From NCBI GenBank assembly GCA_036826475.1, contig DAISWG010000015.1, positions 7,326 through 71,325 on the forward strand: a stretch of DNA of 64,000 nt, given 5' to 3'. The notes beneath the pieces are model-generated. The model had not been told where the DNA came from, did no database searches, and saw only the letters and a program-made list of their open reading frames with translations. Numbering within the stretch: position 1 is the stretch's first letter; each line of letters begins with the position of its first letter. Shown here piece after piece: positions 1 to 7,812 of the stretch. The position numbers and the translations under genes were made by a program. Source of the DNA: Miltoncostaea sp036826475. Lineage in GTDB: Bacteria > Actinomycetota > Thermoleophilia > Miltoncostaeales > Miltoncostaeaceae.

Positions 1-58
1 CACCGGGCGGCGGGCCGTGCAGCGCGACACCCTCTACCGGGCCGTGCGGACCTTCTGA
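1..58 (+). CDS. C-terminal end of an unidentified protein (5' partial)
   Basis: Frame 2 is open from the window edge to a TGA at 56-58 and encodes about 18 residues ending in TLYRAVRTF. The stop overlaps the ATG of the rhodanese gene (TGATG), the coupling seen throughout this genome, so it is probably the upstream gene of that operon. Too little is present to assign a family. Confidence 0.5.
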   Translation, partial: TGRRAVQRDTLYRAVRTF

Positions 59-381
59 TGGCGGACATCGACGTGAACGAGGCGCACCGCCGCTGGACGG
101 CGGGCGAGCTCGAGATCATCGACTGCCGCGAGGAGCAGGAGCACGACACCACCCGGGTCGACGGCATCCCCCTCATCCCGATGAGCGAGTTCCTCGCCCG
201 GGTCGACGAGCTGCCGGAGGACCGGCCGCTGGCCATCTTCTGCCGCAGCGGCAGCCGCAGCGCGCAGGTGGCCGACTACCTGACGGCCACCGGCGACCAC
301 GGCGAGGTGGCCAACATCGCCGGCGGCATCATCGCCTGGGCCGCGGCGGGACTCCCCTACGAGGGCGACCCGCCCCGCTGA
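58..381 (+). CDS. Single-domain rhodanese-like protein
   Basis: A 107-residue cytoplasmic protein made of one rhodanese domain. These proteins carry sulfane sulfur as a persulfide on an active-site cysteine. The predicted active loop is CRSGSRS with Cys62, followed by a conserved GG..AW motif near residue 90 (GGIIAW). The length is normal for single-domain rhodaneses of the GlpE/PspE/YgaP type. The start overlaps the stop of the upstream partial gene. The physiological sulfur acceptor cannot be read from the sequence. Confidence 0.88.
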   Translation: MADIDVNEAHRRWTAGELEIIDCREEQEHDTTRVDGIPLIPMSEFLARVDELPEDRPLAIFCRSGSRSAQVADYLTATGDHGEVANIAGGIIAWAAAGLPYEGDPPR

Positions 382-420
382 GCGCAGGCGCGGCGACCGC
401 GACCGGGCGGCACGCCACGT

Positions 421-500
421 TGAATTCCCGGCGGTCCAATGCGAGCGAAGCGAGCCGGAGGCCCCGCTCGAGAGGGCCTCCTGACCGCCGGGATTGGTCG
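421..500. repeat. Nested palindromic repeat, copy A
   Basis: An intergenic element of about 80 bp. The outer arms CCCGGCGGTC (427-436) and GACCGCCGGG (483-492) are inverted repeats. The inner arms GGAGGCCC (457-464) and GGGCCTCC (474-481) form a second stem. Between them lies the purine-rich stretch GCGAGCGAAGCGAGC (441-455). A nearly identical copy lies in opposite orientation at 53882-53966. It sits between the convergent ends of the rhodanese and zinc-ribbon genes, so it may also act as a bidirectional terminator. Confidence 0.8.
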
Positions 501-956
501 CTAGAAGTCCATCGGCTGGATCCGGTCGAGGCGGATGGCCTCGATCAGACGCTCGACGTCCTCCTCCATGTTGGCCCGGGCGAAGTTGCGCAGGTTGACG
601 AGCAGCTCCTCGGTGCCGTCGTTCAGCACGTCGTCGAACAGCTCGACCTCGTCCTGCGAGAACTCGCCGGTGTGGGACCACTCGCAGTTGGGACAGCGCC
701 GCTCGATGCGCCAGACGTCGCCCGACCGCTCCTCCCAGCTGACGGGGTACACCAGGTCGCCCTCGCACTGGGGGCAGAGGTGGAGCTCGCTCTCCTCCTC
801 GTCCAGGCCGAGCAGCGCGAGCGGGTCGGTCCGGTCCTCGGTCTCGGTCACGGTCGCCTCGACCGCCACCTCGTCGCCCTCCGGCTCCGAGAAGTAGACG
901 ATCTCGATGACCTTCCCCCCGGGGAGGGCGATCTTCTTGGTGCGGTAGCCCTTCAT
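501..956 (-). CDS. Zinc-ribbon hypothetical protein
   Basis: A 151-residue soluble protein of unknown function. Two CxxC pairs (CPQC near residue 81 and CPNC near residue 108) form a likely zinc ribbon in the middle. The N-terminal part is acidic, and the C-terminal helix-rich tail contains FARANMEEDVERLIEAIR. No catalytic motif is visible. The stop lies immediately beside repeat copy A. It could be a small regulator or an RNA- or DNA-associated protein, but the sequence does not decide. The 145 bp between it and lipA hold nothing I can name. Confidence 0.7.
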   Translation of the reverse strand: MKGYRTKKIALPGGKVIEIVYFSEPEGDEVAVEATVTETEDRTDPLALLGLDEEESELHLCPQCEGDLVYPVSWEERSGDVWRIERRCPNCEWSHTGEFSQDEVELFDDVLNDGTEELLVNLRNFARANMEEDVERLIEAIRLDRIQPMDF

Positions 957-1101
957 GGCCCTGTCCGTCTCTCATGGCGACCTGACCGCCATCCATGGCC
1001 GTCGTCGCGCGGGTTGCCAGATGTGCCTGGGGTATCGACCCTGGCCACCTGGACTTGAGGGGCATGCGACGCGCCGGTCGCGCCGCCCCCGCGACGGGCC
1101 G

Positions 1102-2151
1102 TCAGACCCCCGCGAGCGCCGCGTCCGCCACCCGGTCGGCCTCGTACGAGGAGCGGACCAGCGGGCCCGCCTCGACGTGCGCGAGGCCCCGTTCGCGGCC
1201 CGCCGCGGCGATCGCCGGGTACTCCGCCGGGGCGTAGTAGCGGGACACCGGCAGGTGGGCTGCGGACGGCCTCAGGTACTGCCCGACGGTCACCGGACCG
1301 CATCCCACCGCCGCCAGGTCGGCGAGCACGGCGTGCACCTCCGGGAGCGTCTCCCCCAGCCCGACCATGATGCCGCTCTTGGTGGTGAGCCCCGACGCCG
1401 CGGAGCGGGCCAGCAGCTCGAGGGTGCGCTCGTAGCGCGCCCCCGGGCGCACGCGCGAGTAGAGGCGCGGGACGGTCTCGGTGTTGTGGTTCAGCACGTC
1501 GGGCGCCGCCTCGATGATCGCGTCGAGGGCGTCCCAGCTGCCGCGCAGGTCGGGGATCAGGACCTCCACGCCGGCGTCGGGCAGCCGCTCGCGCAGGGCG
1601 GCGATCACGTCGGCGAAGTGGGCGGCACCGCCGTCCGGCAGGTCGTCGCGCGCCACGGCCGTGACCACCACGAAGCGCAGCCCCATCGTCGCCGCGGCCT
1701 CGGCCACGCGGCGGGGCTCGTCGGGGTCGGGCGGCCCGAGCGGGCGGGCCGTGGTGACGTTGCAGAAGCGGCAGCCGCGGGTGCAGCGGCTGCCGGCGAT
1801 CATGAACGTCGCGGTGCCCCGCGACCAGCACTGCCCGATGTTCGGGCAGGCGGCCTCCTCGCACACGGTGACCAGGTCGGACGAGCGCATCAGCGCCTTC
1901 GTCTTCACGAAGCCGTCGGCGAGGGGGTTCTTGGCGGCCACCCAGCGCGGCAGGCGGCGCCCCTCGCACAGCTGCGCGAGCTGGCCGGCGGTGACGTCCA
2001 CCAGCTCCAGGGCGTCGGCCGGGCCGTCGCCGACGAGCCGGCCGGCGACCACCGTGTCGGGGATGCGGCCGGCGGCGTGCGCCGCCTCGATGGCCGCGCG
2101 GGGCGGGAGCCCGGGGTCGTCGTCGACCCGGAATCCTCGCTCGCGTTCCAT
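1102..2151 (-). CDS. lipA: Lipoyl synthase
   Basis: Radical SAM enzyme that inserts two sulfurs into protein-bound octanoyl groups to make lipoyl cofactors in the cytoplasm. Of 349 residues, the auxiliary-cluster ligands are C97, C102 and C108 (CEEAACPNIGQC) and the radical SAM cluster is CTRGCRFC (C123, C127, C130). The N terminus is about 50 residues longer than in many LipA proteins. I chose ATG 2151 because a longer in-frame start would run into dcd and because TACGGT lies exactly 6 bp upstream. Its partner lipB is far away, at 53143. Confidence 0.96.
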   Translation of the reverse strand: MERERGFRVDDDPGLPPRAAIEAAHAAGRIPDTVVAGRLVGDGPADALELVDVTAGQLAQLCEGRRLPRWVAAKNPLADGFVKTKALMRSSDLVTVCEEAACPNIGQCWSRGTATFMIAGSRCTRGCRFCNVTTARPLGPPDPDEPRRVAEAAATMGLRFVVVTAVARDDLPDGGAAHFADVIAALRERLPDAGVEVLIPDLRGSWDALDAIIEAAPDVLNHNTETVPRLYSRVRPGARYERTLELLARSAASGLTTKSGIMVGLGETLPEVHAVLADLAAVGCGPVTVGQYLRPSAAHLPVSRYYAPAEYPAIAAAGRERGLAHVEAGPLVRSSYEADRVADAALAGV

Positions 2152-2157
2152 GGCCCC

Positions 2158-2190
2158 ACCGTAGCGGACCCCGCCGGTGCCCGGTACGCT
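2158..2190. promoter_or_regulatory. Divergent leaderless promoters of lipA and dcd
   Basis: On the minus strand TACGGT (2163-2158) is 6 bp from the lipA ATG. On the plus strand TACGCT (2185-2190) is 8 bp from the dcd GTG. Neither gene has a Shine-Dalgarno sequence. This arrangement matches -10 elements whose transcripts begin at the start codon. No convincing -35 boxes are seen. Confidence 0.55.
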
Positions 2191-2198
2191 CGCCCACC

Positions 2199-2765
2199 GT
2201 GGTCCTGTCCGACCGAACCATCCGCGAGGAACTGGCCAGCGGGCGCCTGGTGATCGAGCCGTTCGACGAGGCGCTGCTGCAACCCTCGTCGGTCGATCTG
2301 CGCGTCGCACCCGACTTCCGGGTGTTCCACAACAACCGGCGCCCGTACATCGACGTGCGCGAGCCGGGGGACGACCTGACCGAGGTGGTCACGATCGCGG
2401 AGGGCGACCCGTTCATCCTCCATCCCGGCGAGTTCGTGCTGGGCTCCACCGCGGAGCGGGTGGCCCTGCCCGACGACCTCGTCGCCCGGCTGGAGGGCAA
2501 GTCCAGCCTGGGCCGGCTGGGGCTCCTGATCCACTCGACCGCCGGCTACATCGACCCCGGGTTCGACGGCACGATCACGCTGGAGCTGTCCAACGTCGCC
2601 CGCCTCCCCATCTCCATCTATCCGGGGATGCCCATCGGTCAGATCTCGTTCCTCCAGATGACCACCCCGGTGGAACGGCCGTACCAGGGCAAGTACCAGG
2701 GGCAGGCGGGGCCGACGGCGAGCGCCTACCACCGCGAGTTCGACCGGGAGCGGGGCTCCGCCTAG
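2199..2765 (+). CDS. dcd: dCTP deaminase, probably bifunctional dUMP-forming
   Basis: A 188-residue nucleotide enzyme of the dUTPase-like trimeric fold that supplies dUMP for thymidylate synthesis. The conserved motifs LLQPSSVDLRV (residues 25-35), LEGKSSLGRLGL (about 92-103) and HSTAGYIDPGFDG (about 106-118) are all present, as is the C-terminal YQGQAGPT. The sequence and length resemble the mycobacterial enzyme, which both deaminates dCTP and hydrolyses dUTP, so the bifunctional form is the better guess. Its stop and that of the next minus-strand gene share the bases CTAG. Confidence 0.95.
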   Translation: MVLSDRTIREELASGRLVIEPFDEALLQPSSVDLRVAPDFRVFHNNRRPYIDVREPGDDLTEVVTIAEGDPFILHPGEFVLGSTAERVALPDDLVARLEGKSSLGRLGLLIHSTAGYIDPGFDGTITLELSNVARLPISIYPGMPIGQISFLQMTTPVERPYQGKYQGQAGPTASAYHREFDRERGSA

Positions 2766-3181
2766 CGGGGATGGCGGCCGGCGGGCCGCAGCCACGAGTT
2801 CGCGACGAGGCCGCCGAGCAGGGCGAAGGCGAGGGCCCACGCCGCCGCCAGCAGCCAGTCGCGGCCGGTGCCGGGGGCGATGGCGGGCGCCTCGCGACCC
2901 CCGAACGCCTGGATGACCGAGGCGATCGCGATGAAGGCGGCGTGGATGGCGTAGCCGGCGAGCCAGGCGCCGACGGCGTGGGCGGGCCGCCGGCCCGCGG
3001 CGCGCACGCCGGCCAGGAACCCGCCGATGCCGAACGAGAGCGCGGACGCGGCCAGGCGCAGGGGCCAGTCGCGACCGGCGCCCGCCATGAGCCCGATCGA
3101 GGCGACGAGCCCACCCCAGGCGACCGGGATCGGGTCGAGCCGCGCCGCCGCCGGGGACCGGCGGGGGGGAAGCGAAGCCAC
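2762..3181 (-). CDS. Small membrane protein of unknown function
   Basis: A 139-residue protein with about four hydrophobic segments, beginning near residues 16, 40, 68 and 108, and no recognised domain. Tandem GTG codons occur at 3184 and 3181. I prefer 3181 because TAGCAT then lies 6 bp upstream, as at other leaderless genes here. It is convergent with dcd and divergent from tatA. No function can be assigned. Confidence 0.65.
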   Translation of the reverse strand: MASLPPRRSPAAARLDPIPVAWGGLVASIGLMAGAGRDWPLRLAASALSFGIGGFLAGVRAAGRRPAHAVGAWLAGYAIHAAFIAIASVIQAFGGREAPAIAPGTGRDWLLAAAWALAFALLGGLVANSWLRPAGRHPR

Positions 3182-3187
3182 CACCGG

Positions 3188-3197
3188 ATGCTACCCT
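3188..3197. promoter_or_regulatory. Overlapping divergent -10 elements for tatA and the membrane protein
   Basis: The ten bases ATGCTACCCT contain TAGCAT on the minus strand (3193-3188, for the gene at 3181) and TACCCT on the plus strand (3192-3197, about 47 bp before tatA). The two hexamers overlap at the TA dinucleotide, so binding at one would probably exclude binding at the other. Confidence 0.4.
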
Positions 3198-3244
3198 CCC
3201 GCCTGGTAGCGGGCTTCGTCCCGACCCCCACACGGAGGATCCCC

Positions 3245-3439
3245 GTGGACTTCTCCCCCGTCCAGCTCCTCATCGTGCTGGCGATCATCCTGCTGGTCTT
3301 CGGCGCCAAGAAGCTGCCCGAGATCGGCCGCAACCTCGGTGCCGGCGCCCGCGAGTTCAAGGACGGCATCACCGGCAACGACAAGCCGGATGGCGAGGCG
3401 ATCAGCGGCCCCAAGCGGGAGGACGAGAAGGTCGGCTGA
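3245..3439 (+). CDS. tatA: Sec-independent translocase subunit TatA/TatE
   Basis: A 64-residue pore-forming subunit of the twin-arginine translocase. It has one N-terminal transmembrane helix (LLIVLAIILLVFG, about residues 8-20), the hinge KKLPEIGRNLG and an amphipathic helix, then an acidic and basic tail, all typical of TatA. The GTG start follows GGAGG at 3234-3238. Unlike many neighbours it has a leader and a normal ribosome site. tatB and tatC are not in the window. Confidence 0.93.
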   Translation: MDFSPVQLLIVLAIILLVFGAKKLPEIGRNLGAGAREFKDGITGNDKPDGEAISGPKREDEKVG

Positions 3440-3479
3440 GCCCGGCTCCCGGCGGGACCGCGTCTGGCGGGCCGCCTGG

Positions 3480-4772
3480 GTGGTGCCGGTCAGCTCGCCC
3501 GCCGTGCCCGACGGTGCGGTGGCGGTGCGCGGCGGCCGGATCGCCGCGGTGGGCCCGGCCCGGGAGGTCGTCGCGGCGCACCCGGACCTCGCGGTGGAGG
3601 ACCTGGGCGACGGGATCCTGACCCCGGGGTTCGTCGACGCCCACTGCCATCTGGAGTGGAGCCTGCTGGACGGCCTGCTCCCGCCCGCCCCGTTCGGGCC
3701 GTGGCTGGGGGACATGCTGGCGCTGCGCCTGCGGATGGGCCCGGCCGACCACGCGGCCGCGGCGCGCTCCGGCGCCCTGCGCGCGCTGCGGGCGGGGACC
3801 ACCACCCTCGCCGATTCCGGGCCCTCGGGGCAGGGCGCCGCGGCGCTGACCGCGCTGGGCCTGCGCGGCCTGGTGCACCTGGAGGCCTTCGGGCGTGAGG
3901 AGGGGGACGCCGCCGAGGCGGCGGCCGCTGCGTACGAGGAGCGCCTGGCCGCGGTGGACGCGGCCGCGGGCCCCAGGGTGCGCGTGGGGGTCTCGCCGCA
4001 CGCCCCGTACACGGTCGGCCCGGCGCTGTGGGCGGCGCTTCGGGCCCGGCGGGGTCTGGCCGGGCGGCCGTGGGCGACCCACGTCGCCGAGTCCGCGGCG
4101 GAGGAGGAGGTGATCGCCACCGGACACGGCCCGCTGGGCGACCTGTTCGCGCGGGCCGGCCTGACGCCGGGGGACTGGCCGGGGGAGGACGGCGCCGGCG
4201 TCGTGCCCCGGATGGCCGCCGGCGACGCGTTCGCCCCGGGCCTGGTGGCGGCCCACTGCGTGCGGCTCCGGTCCGGCGACGCGCACATCCTCGCCACCGC
4301 CGGGGTGTCGGTCGCCCACTGCCCCCGCTCGAACATCCACCTCCGCTGCGGCCGGGCGCCGCTCGAGACGCTCCGGGACGCCGGCGCCCGGGTGGGGCTC
4401 GGCACGGACAGCCCCGCCAGCGGCGGCGACTACGACCTGCGCGCCGAGGCGCGCTCCGCCCGCGACCTGCACGCCGCGGCGGGGGGCCTCACCGACGCGG
4501 AGTTGCTGCGCCTCGCCACGGCCGGGGGCGCGGAGGCGCTGGGGATGGCGGGAGAGGTGGGCGCCCTGGCCGCGGGGCTGCGGGCCGACCTCGTCGCGCT
4601 GGCCGATCCGGGCGGGGACGGCACGGTGGAGCAGCGCGCCATGCACCCGGCCGCCGCGGTCCGGATGGTGGCCGTCGATGGTGAGATCCTGCTCAGGGAC
4701 GGGGATCCGGAGATGGCCGACGGCGCGTCGATCGACCGGGAGGCGGCAGAGGCGCGGGCCCGCCTCTGCTAG
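3480..4772 (+). CDS. Amidohydrolase-family deaminase (aminofutalosine-deaminase-like)
   Basis: Metal-dependent hydrolase of the ATZ/TRZ cytosine-deaminase type, with an HCHLEWS metal motif, HAPY and THVAES substrate/metal segments, and the GLGTDSPAS aspartate motif. The HxHLEWS form resembles proteins proposed to deaminate aminofutalosine in the futalosine menaquinone route, but the substrate is not proven. The start is uncertain: the conserved RAAW before the GTG at 3480 suggests initiation slightly upstream, possibly ATG 3390, which would overlap tatA by 50 bp. It lies directly downstream of tatA on the same strand. Confidence 0.85.
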   Translation: MVPVSSPAVPDGAVAVRGGRIAAVGPAREVVAAHPDLAVEDLGDGILTPGFVDAHCHLEWSLLDGLLPPAPFGPWLGDMLALRLRMGPADHAAAARSGALRALRAGTTTLADSGPSGQGAAALTALGLRGLVHLEAFGREEGDAAEAAAAAYEERLAAVDAAAGPRVRVGVSPHAPYTVGPALWAALRARRGLAGRPWATHVAESAAEEEVIATGHGPLGDLFARAGLTPGDWPGEDGAGVVPRMAAGDAFAPGLVAAHCVRLRSGDAHILATAGVSVAHCPRSNIHLRCGRAPLETLRDAGARVGLGTDSPASGGDYDLRAEARSARDLHAAAGGLTDAELLRLATAGGAEALGMAGEVGALAAGLRADLVALADPGGDGTVEQRAMHPAAAVRMVAVDGEILLRDGDPEMADGASIDREAAEARARLC

Positions 4773-4784
4773 CGTCGCGGATCA

Positions 4785-5327
4785 GTGCTCCTCGATCAGA
4801 AGCGGACGCGGCGGCTGGTCCAGGTCGTCGCGATCCTGACGTCCCTGGCGTTCGGCGGCGTCATCATCGTCGTCCTCGGCCTCATCTTCTTCGGCGGCGG
4901 CGGGACGTCCGCGACCGAGCAGGTGTTGTCCGACGCGAAGACGCGCGTGCAGGAGCAGCCGAACAACCCCGACGCCTGGGAGGAGCTGGCATCCGCCTAC
5001 TCGGGCAACGACCAGCCCGCCGAGGCGATCGACGCGGCCCGCAAGGCGGTGACGCTGGCGCCCCGCGACCTGCGCCGGATCCAGACGCTCGTCTCGCTCC
5101 AGGTCCGCGCCTCCGATCAGGCGGCGGCCGTCGAGACCCTCCAGGGATTCACGGAACGCAACCCGAGGAACGCCGAGGCGTTCCTGCAGCTCGGGCAGCT
5201 CGCCGAGCAGGCGGGGCGCACCGACCTGGCGCGGCTGTCGTACCAGCGGTTCCTGCAACTGGAGCCGAACGACCGCCTGGCCGAGGAGGTCAAAGCCCGT
5301 CTGCAGCAGCTCAGCGGCAGCGGCTGA
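4785..5327 (+). CDS. Membrane-anchored tetratricopeptide-repeat protein
   Basis: A 180-residue protein with a short basic N terminus, one transmembrane helix (about residues 14-36) and three TPR-like helical pairs recognisable at NNPDAWEELASAY, AEAIDAARKAV and NAEAFLQLGQLAEQAG. TPR domains bind other proteins, so this is probably an envelope scaffold exposed on one face of the membrane. It lies 12 bp after the amidohydrolase stop. A TAGCGT hexamer overlaps that stop, 9 bp before the GTG, so it could have its own leaderless transcript. Confidence 0.75.
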   Translation: MLLDQKRTRRLVQVVAILTSLAFGGVIIVVLGLIFFGGGGTSATEQVLSDAKTRVQEQPNNPDAWEELASAYSGNDQPAEAIDAARKAVTLAPRDLRRIQTLVSLQVRASDQAAAVETLQGFTERNPRNAEAFLQLGQLAEQAGRTDLARLSYQRFLQLEPNDRLAEEVKARLQQLSGSG

Positions 5328-5368
5328 GACCCGCTCGCGCCGGCCCCTGACGGCCGAGGCGGCTCTGC

Positions 5369-5374
5369 TACCCT
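5369..5374 (+). promoter_or_regulatory. -10 element of tRNA-Lys
   Basis: TACCCT ends 6 bp before the first base of the tRNA, the same hexamer and spacing used before several protein genes in this window. This supports reading the hexamer as a true -10 box, because a tRNA transcript start should lie at or just before the mature 5' end. Confidence 0.5.
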
Positions 5375-5380
5375 CCCCGC

Positions 5381-5453
5381 GGGCCGTTAGCTTAGTTGGT
5401 AGAGCAGGGGACTCTTAATCCCAAGGTCGAAGGTTCGAATCCTTCACGGCCCA
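5381..5453 (+). tRNA. tRNA-Lys (anticodon CUU)
   Basis: A 73-nt cloverleaf. The acceptor arms are GGGCCGT and ACGGCCC with discriminator A5453, the D arm is GCTT...GAGC, the anticodon loop is CTCTTAA giving CUU, and the T arm is GAAGG-TTCGAAT-CCTTC. The 3' CCA is not encoded. It decodes AAG, the dominant lysine codon in this GC-rich genome. Confidence 0.95.
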
Positions 5454-5456
5454 TCA

Positions 5457-5486
5457 GCGAACGCCCGCAGCCGAGCGGGCGTTCGC
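5457..5486. terminator. Hairpin terminator after tRNA-Lys
   Basis: A perfect 12-bp stem, GCGAACGCCCGC (5457-5468) and GCGGGCGTTCGC (5475-5486), with a 6-nt loop, lies between the tRNA and the convergent lipoprotein gene. It has no T-tract, which is usual in high-GC Actinomycetota. It could serve both strands. Confidence 0.65.
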
Positions 5487-5498
5487 CGTTCCGGGGAC

Positions 5499-5984
5499 CT
5501 ACTGGCCGGTCGTCGTCGCGCCGGTCGTCGTCCCGCACTCGGGCCGCAGGTCCTGGATCGCCGTCTCGAGCGGGGCAACGGCGTCCTCGACGTTCTGGGC
5601 GGCGACGGTCAGGCTCCCGCTCCCGGCCAGGTCCTTGGTGGCGGCGATGACGCCGTCCCAGGCGTCGCTCAGCGCCGACGTGTCCACGCCCGTCGCGTCC
5701 TTCGCCGAGCTCACCACGCCCGTCCAAGCGGTGCCGAGCGCCGCGACGGTCGAGGACAGCTGGTCCAGCGACGTCGTGGAGGGGTCGAGCGCCGTGAGGT
5801 CGCCGACCGCGCTCTGGAGGTCGTCGAGGCTCGCGCAGAACTCCGCGTTCGCGCCCGCCTGCGAGCTGGTCGCCGTGGCCGCGGTGGATGCCGCGTCGTC
5901 GTCGTCGCCGCAGCCCGCGAGCCCGAGGGCCAGTGCCGCGATCAGCACGGCGACGATCGTCGATGTCAGGACGGATCTGCGCAT
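5499..5984 (-). CDS. Secreted lipoprotein of unknown function
   Basis: A 161-residue protein with an N-terminal MRRS and a hydrophobic signal ending in the lipobox LAGC, so it should be anchored to the outer face of the membrane through Cys25. An acidic DDDD and an Ala/Thr/Ser linker follow. The rest is helical with repeated ALG/LDxLSS patterns and two further cysteines (EFCASL and PECG). The start is preceded by GGGAGGAG. No family was recognised; the layout resembles small actinobacterial lipoproteins of unknown role. Confidence 0.75.
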   Translation of the reverse strand: MRRSVLTSTIVAVLIAALALGLAGCGDDDDAASTAATATSSQAGANAEFCASLDDLQSAVGDLTALDPSTTSLDQLSSTVAALGTAWTGVVSSAKDATGVDTSALSDAWDGVIAATKDLAGSGSLTVAAQNVEDAVAPLETAIQDLRPECGTTTGATTTGQ

Positions 5985-6121
5985 GTCGGCTCCTCCCGGG
6001 AGTGTCCCGGACGACCGTAGGACGCCCTCCCGCGCGCATCATCGGCCGGATGGGGTGATCCGCCACCCCCCCCGACGGGCGGGTGGCCGCGCACCCTTCG
6101 CCGCGACGACGGCGACAGGCT

Positions 6122-6153
6122 TCTCATCCAGCTTTCACGCGGTCGTCACCCGC
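6122..6153 (+). promoter_or_regulatory. Candidate PHO box upstream of the PhoX-like gene
   Basis: Three 11-bp direct repeats have TCA exactly in phase at 6124-6126, 6135-6137 and 6146-6148 (TCTCATCCAG, TTTCACGCGG, CGTCACCCGC). Streptomyces PhoP sites are 11-bp direct repeats of the form G(G/T)TCAYYYR(G/C), so units 1 and 3 fit well and unit 2 partly. The site is about 60 bp before a phosphatase gene, which fits induction by phosphate starvation. Confidence 0.5.
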
Positions 6154-6210
6154 ACCCGCCGGGCCTGGCGCAGCATCGCGGCGATCCTGGCTTTCGACGA
6201 AGGAGACGTC

Positions 6211-7734
6211 TTGAGACGTGTTCGCAGGCGTGCAGCCACCGCGGTGGCGGCACTGGTGGCCGCGGGTGGAGCGGCGGCGGGCGTCGCGGCGATCGCACCC
6301 GCCGATCCGTATGCCGAATCGCTGGTGCGCGAGTACGAGACCGTGAAGCTGCTCAGCTCGGGCGACACGGTTCCGCTGACCGGAGACGCGGCCAAGGAGT
6401 ACCGGTTCGTCGGAGTTCCCGACGGCATCGGCGCACACCGGGCGAAGAACGGGACGCGGATCGTCTACGTCAACCACGAGCTGACGGCGGCGGCGACGTC
6501 CGAGCCGGTCGTGGGCGGCCCGCTCAACCGGGGCGCGATCGTGTCGCGCATCGTGATGAACGCGAAGAACGAGGTCCTCTCGGCCTCCAGGGCTTACGAC
6601 ACCGTCTGGATCGACGACACCCTCGTCGGCCCCGCCGCTGACGCGACGAACACGACGCGCCCGTTCTCCCGCTTCTGCTCCGGCTCCCTCGCCGGGGCTG
6701 CCGAGGGCTTCGACCGGCCGATCTACTTCGCGAATGAGGAGGAGGGCACGCCCGCCAACTCTTTCGACGGGAAGGGCGGGCTCGCGGTCGCGATCTTCGA
6801 CGGCGAGGCACACGCCCTGACGGACCTCGGGCGGTTCGCGTGGGAGAACACCCTCGTGCAGCCGGGCACCGGCCGCGCGACCGTGATCATGGGGATGGAG
6901 GACGGCCCGGCCGACCTCGACCCCGCGAAGGAGAACAGTCAGCTGTACCTGTACGTCGGCCAGAAGGATCGGAGCGCCGACGCCACGGTGCTGGAGCGCA
7001 ATGGCCTGGTCGGGGGCAAGCTCTACGTGTTCGCCGCCCGCAACACCCGCATCGCGGGCGAGGCGCAGTTCCACGAGGGCACCATCGCCGGCAAATGGGT
7101 CGAGATCCCGGGCGCCGACGCCATGGACGAAGGGCAGCTCGAGGCCGCCAGCGACGCGGCAAAGGCCTTCGCCTTCGCCCGCCCCGAGGACGGCGCCTTC
7201 AACCTGCGCAACCACGACGAGTACTTCTTCAACACCACTGGCGGAGCCGCGGGCTTGAATGAGCTCGGCCGCGTCTACAGCCTCGATCTGGACGGCCGCG
7301 ACGCGACCCGGCCCGCGACGCTCACCGTCGAGGTGAACGCCGACGCGACCATCGCCGACGGCGGGGACACGGCCATCAGCCCCGACAACATGGACGTCAG
7401 CGGGCGGTACCTGATGGTGCAGGAGGACGGCACCACCGAGAGCCGCACCGTGATGGCGGCGAAGGGCCGGGACGGCTCGATCTGGCGGTTCCCGCTGACC
7501 GGGCGCTCAGGCATCGACGCGGCCGCGGGCGCGCGCGTGGTGAGTCTGTCACCGCCCGGCCGCGACGGCGTCGCCGTGGGGCCCGGCGTCTGGGAGACGA
7601 GCGGGATCATCAACGGCGACGGCCTCTTCGGAGGTGGGAGCTGGCTCTTCGACGTCCAGGCGCACGCCCCGACCGCGGCGCCCGCGCCCAACACCGTGGA
7701 GGACGGTCAGCTGCTGCTGCTGCGACGCAGATAG
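6211..7734 (+). CDS. PhoX-like secreted phosphatase (DUF839 family)
   Basis: A 507-residue protein with an arginine-rich N terminus (MRRVRRRAAT) and a hydrophobic stretch to about residue 30, compatible with Sec or Tat export, followed by a beta-propeller-like DUF839 region. Segments such as IVYVNHEL, FSRFCSG, FANEEEGTP, MGMEDG and TAISPDNM are typical of PhoX-type calcium/iron phosphatases. The start is TTG 6211, with AGGAG at 6201-6205, five bases upstream. A PHO-like repeat lies upstream. Exact substrates are unknown; release of phosphate from organic esters is the likely role. Confidence 0.8.
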   Translation: MRRVRRRAATAVAALVAAGGAAAGVAAIAPADPYAESLVREYETVKLLSSGDTVPLTGDAAKEYRFVGVPDGIGAHRAKNGTRIVYVNHELTAAATSEPVVGGPLNRGAIVSRIVMNAKNEVLSASRAYDTVWIDDTLVGPAADATNTTRPFSRFCSGSLAGAAEGFDRPIYFANEEEGTPANSFDGKGGLAVAIFDGEAHALTDLGRFAWENTLVQPGTGRATVIMGMEDGPADLDPAKENSQLYLYVGQKDRSADATVLERNGLVGGKLYVFAARNTRIAGEAQFHEGTIAGKWVEIPGADAMDEGQLEAASDAAKAFAFARPEDGAFNLRNHDEYFFNTTGGAAGLNELGRVYSLDLDGRDATRPATLTVEVNADATIADGGDTAISPDNMDVSGRYLMVQEDGTTESRTVMAAKGRDGSIWRFPLTGRSGIDAAAGARVVSLSPPGRDGVAVGPGVWETSGIINGDGLFGGGSWLFDVQAHAPTAAPAPNTVEDGQLLLLRRR

Positions 7735-7812
7735 CCACGCCGCGGGTGCTCCGGCCGAACCGGAGCACCCGCACCGGGGCTGGCCGCGGCGCCAACCGCG
7801 CGAGCGGGCCCG

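Noticed and set aside
953..2500. Long open frame antisense to lipA and dcd
   Set aside because: High GC opens shadow frames. It is Arg/Pro/Gly-rich, lacks domain motifs, and both real genes in the region have clear families.
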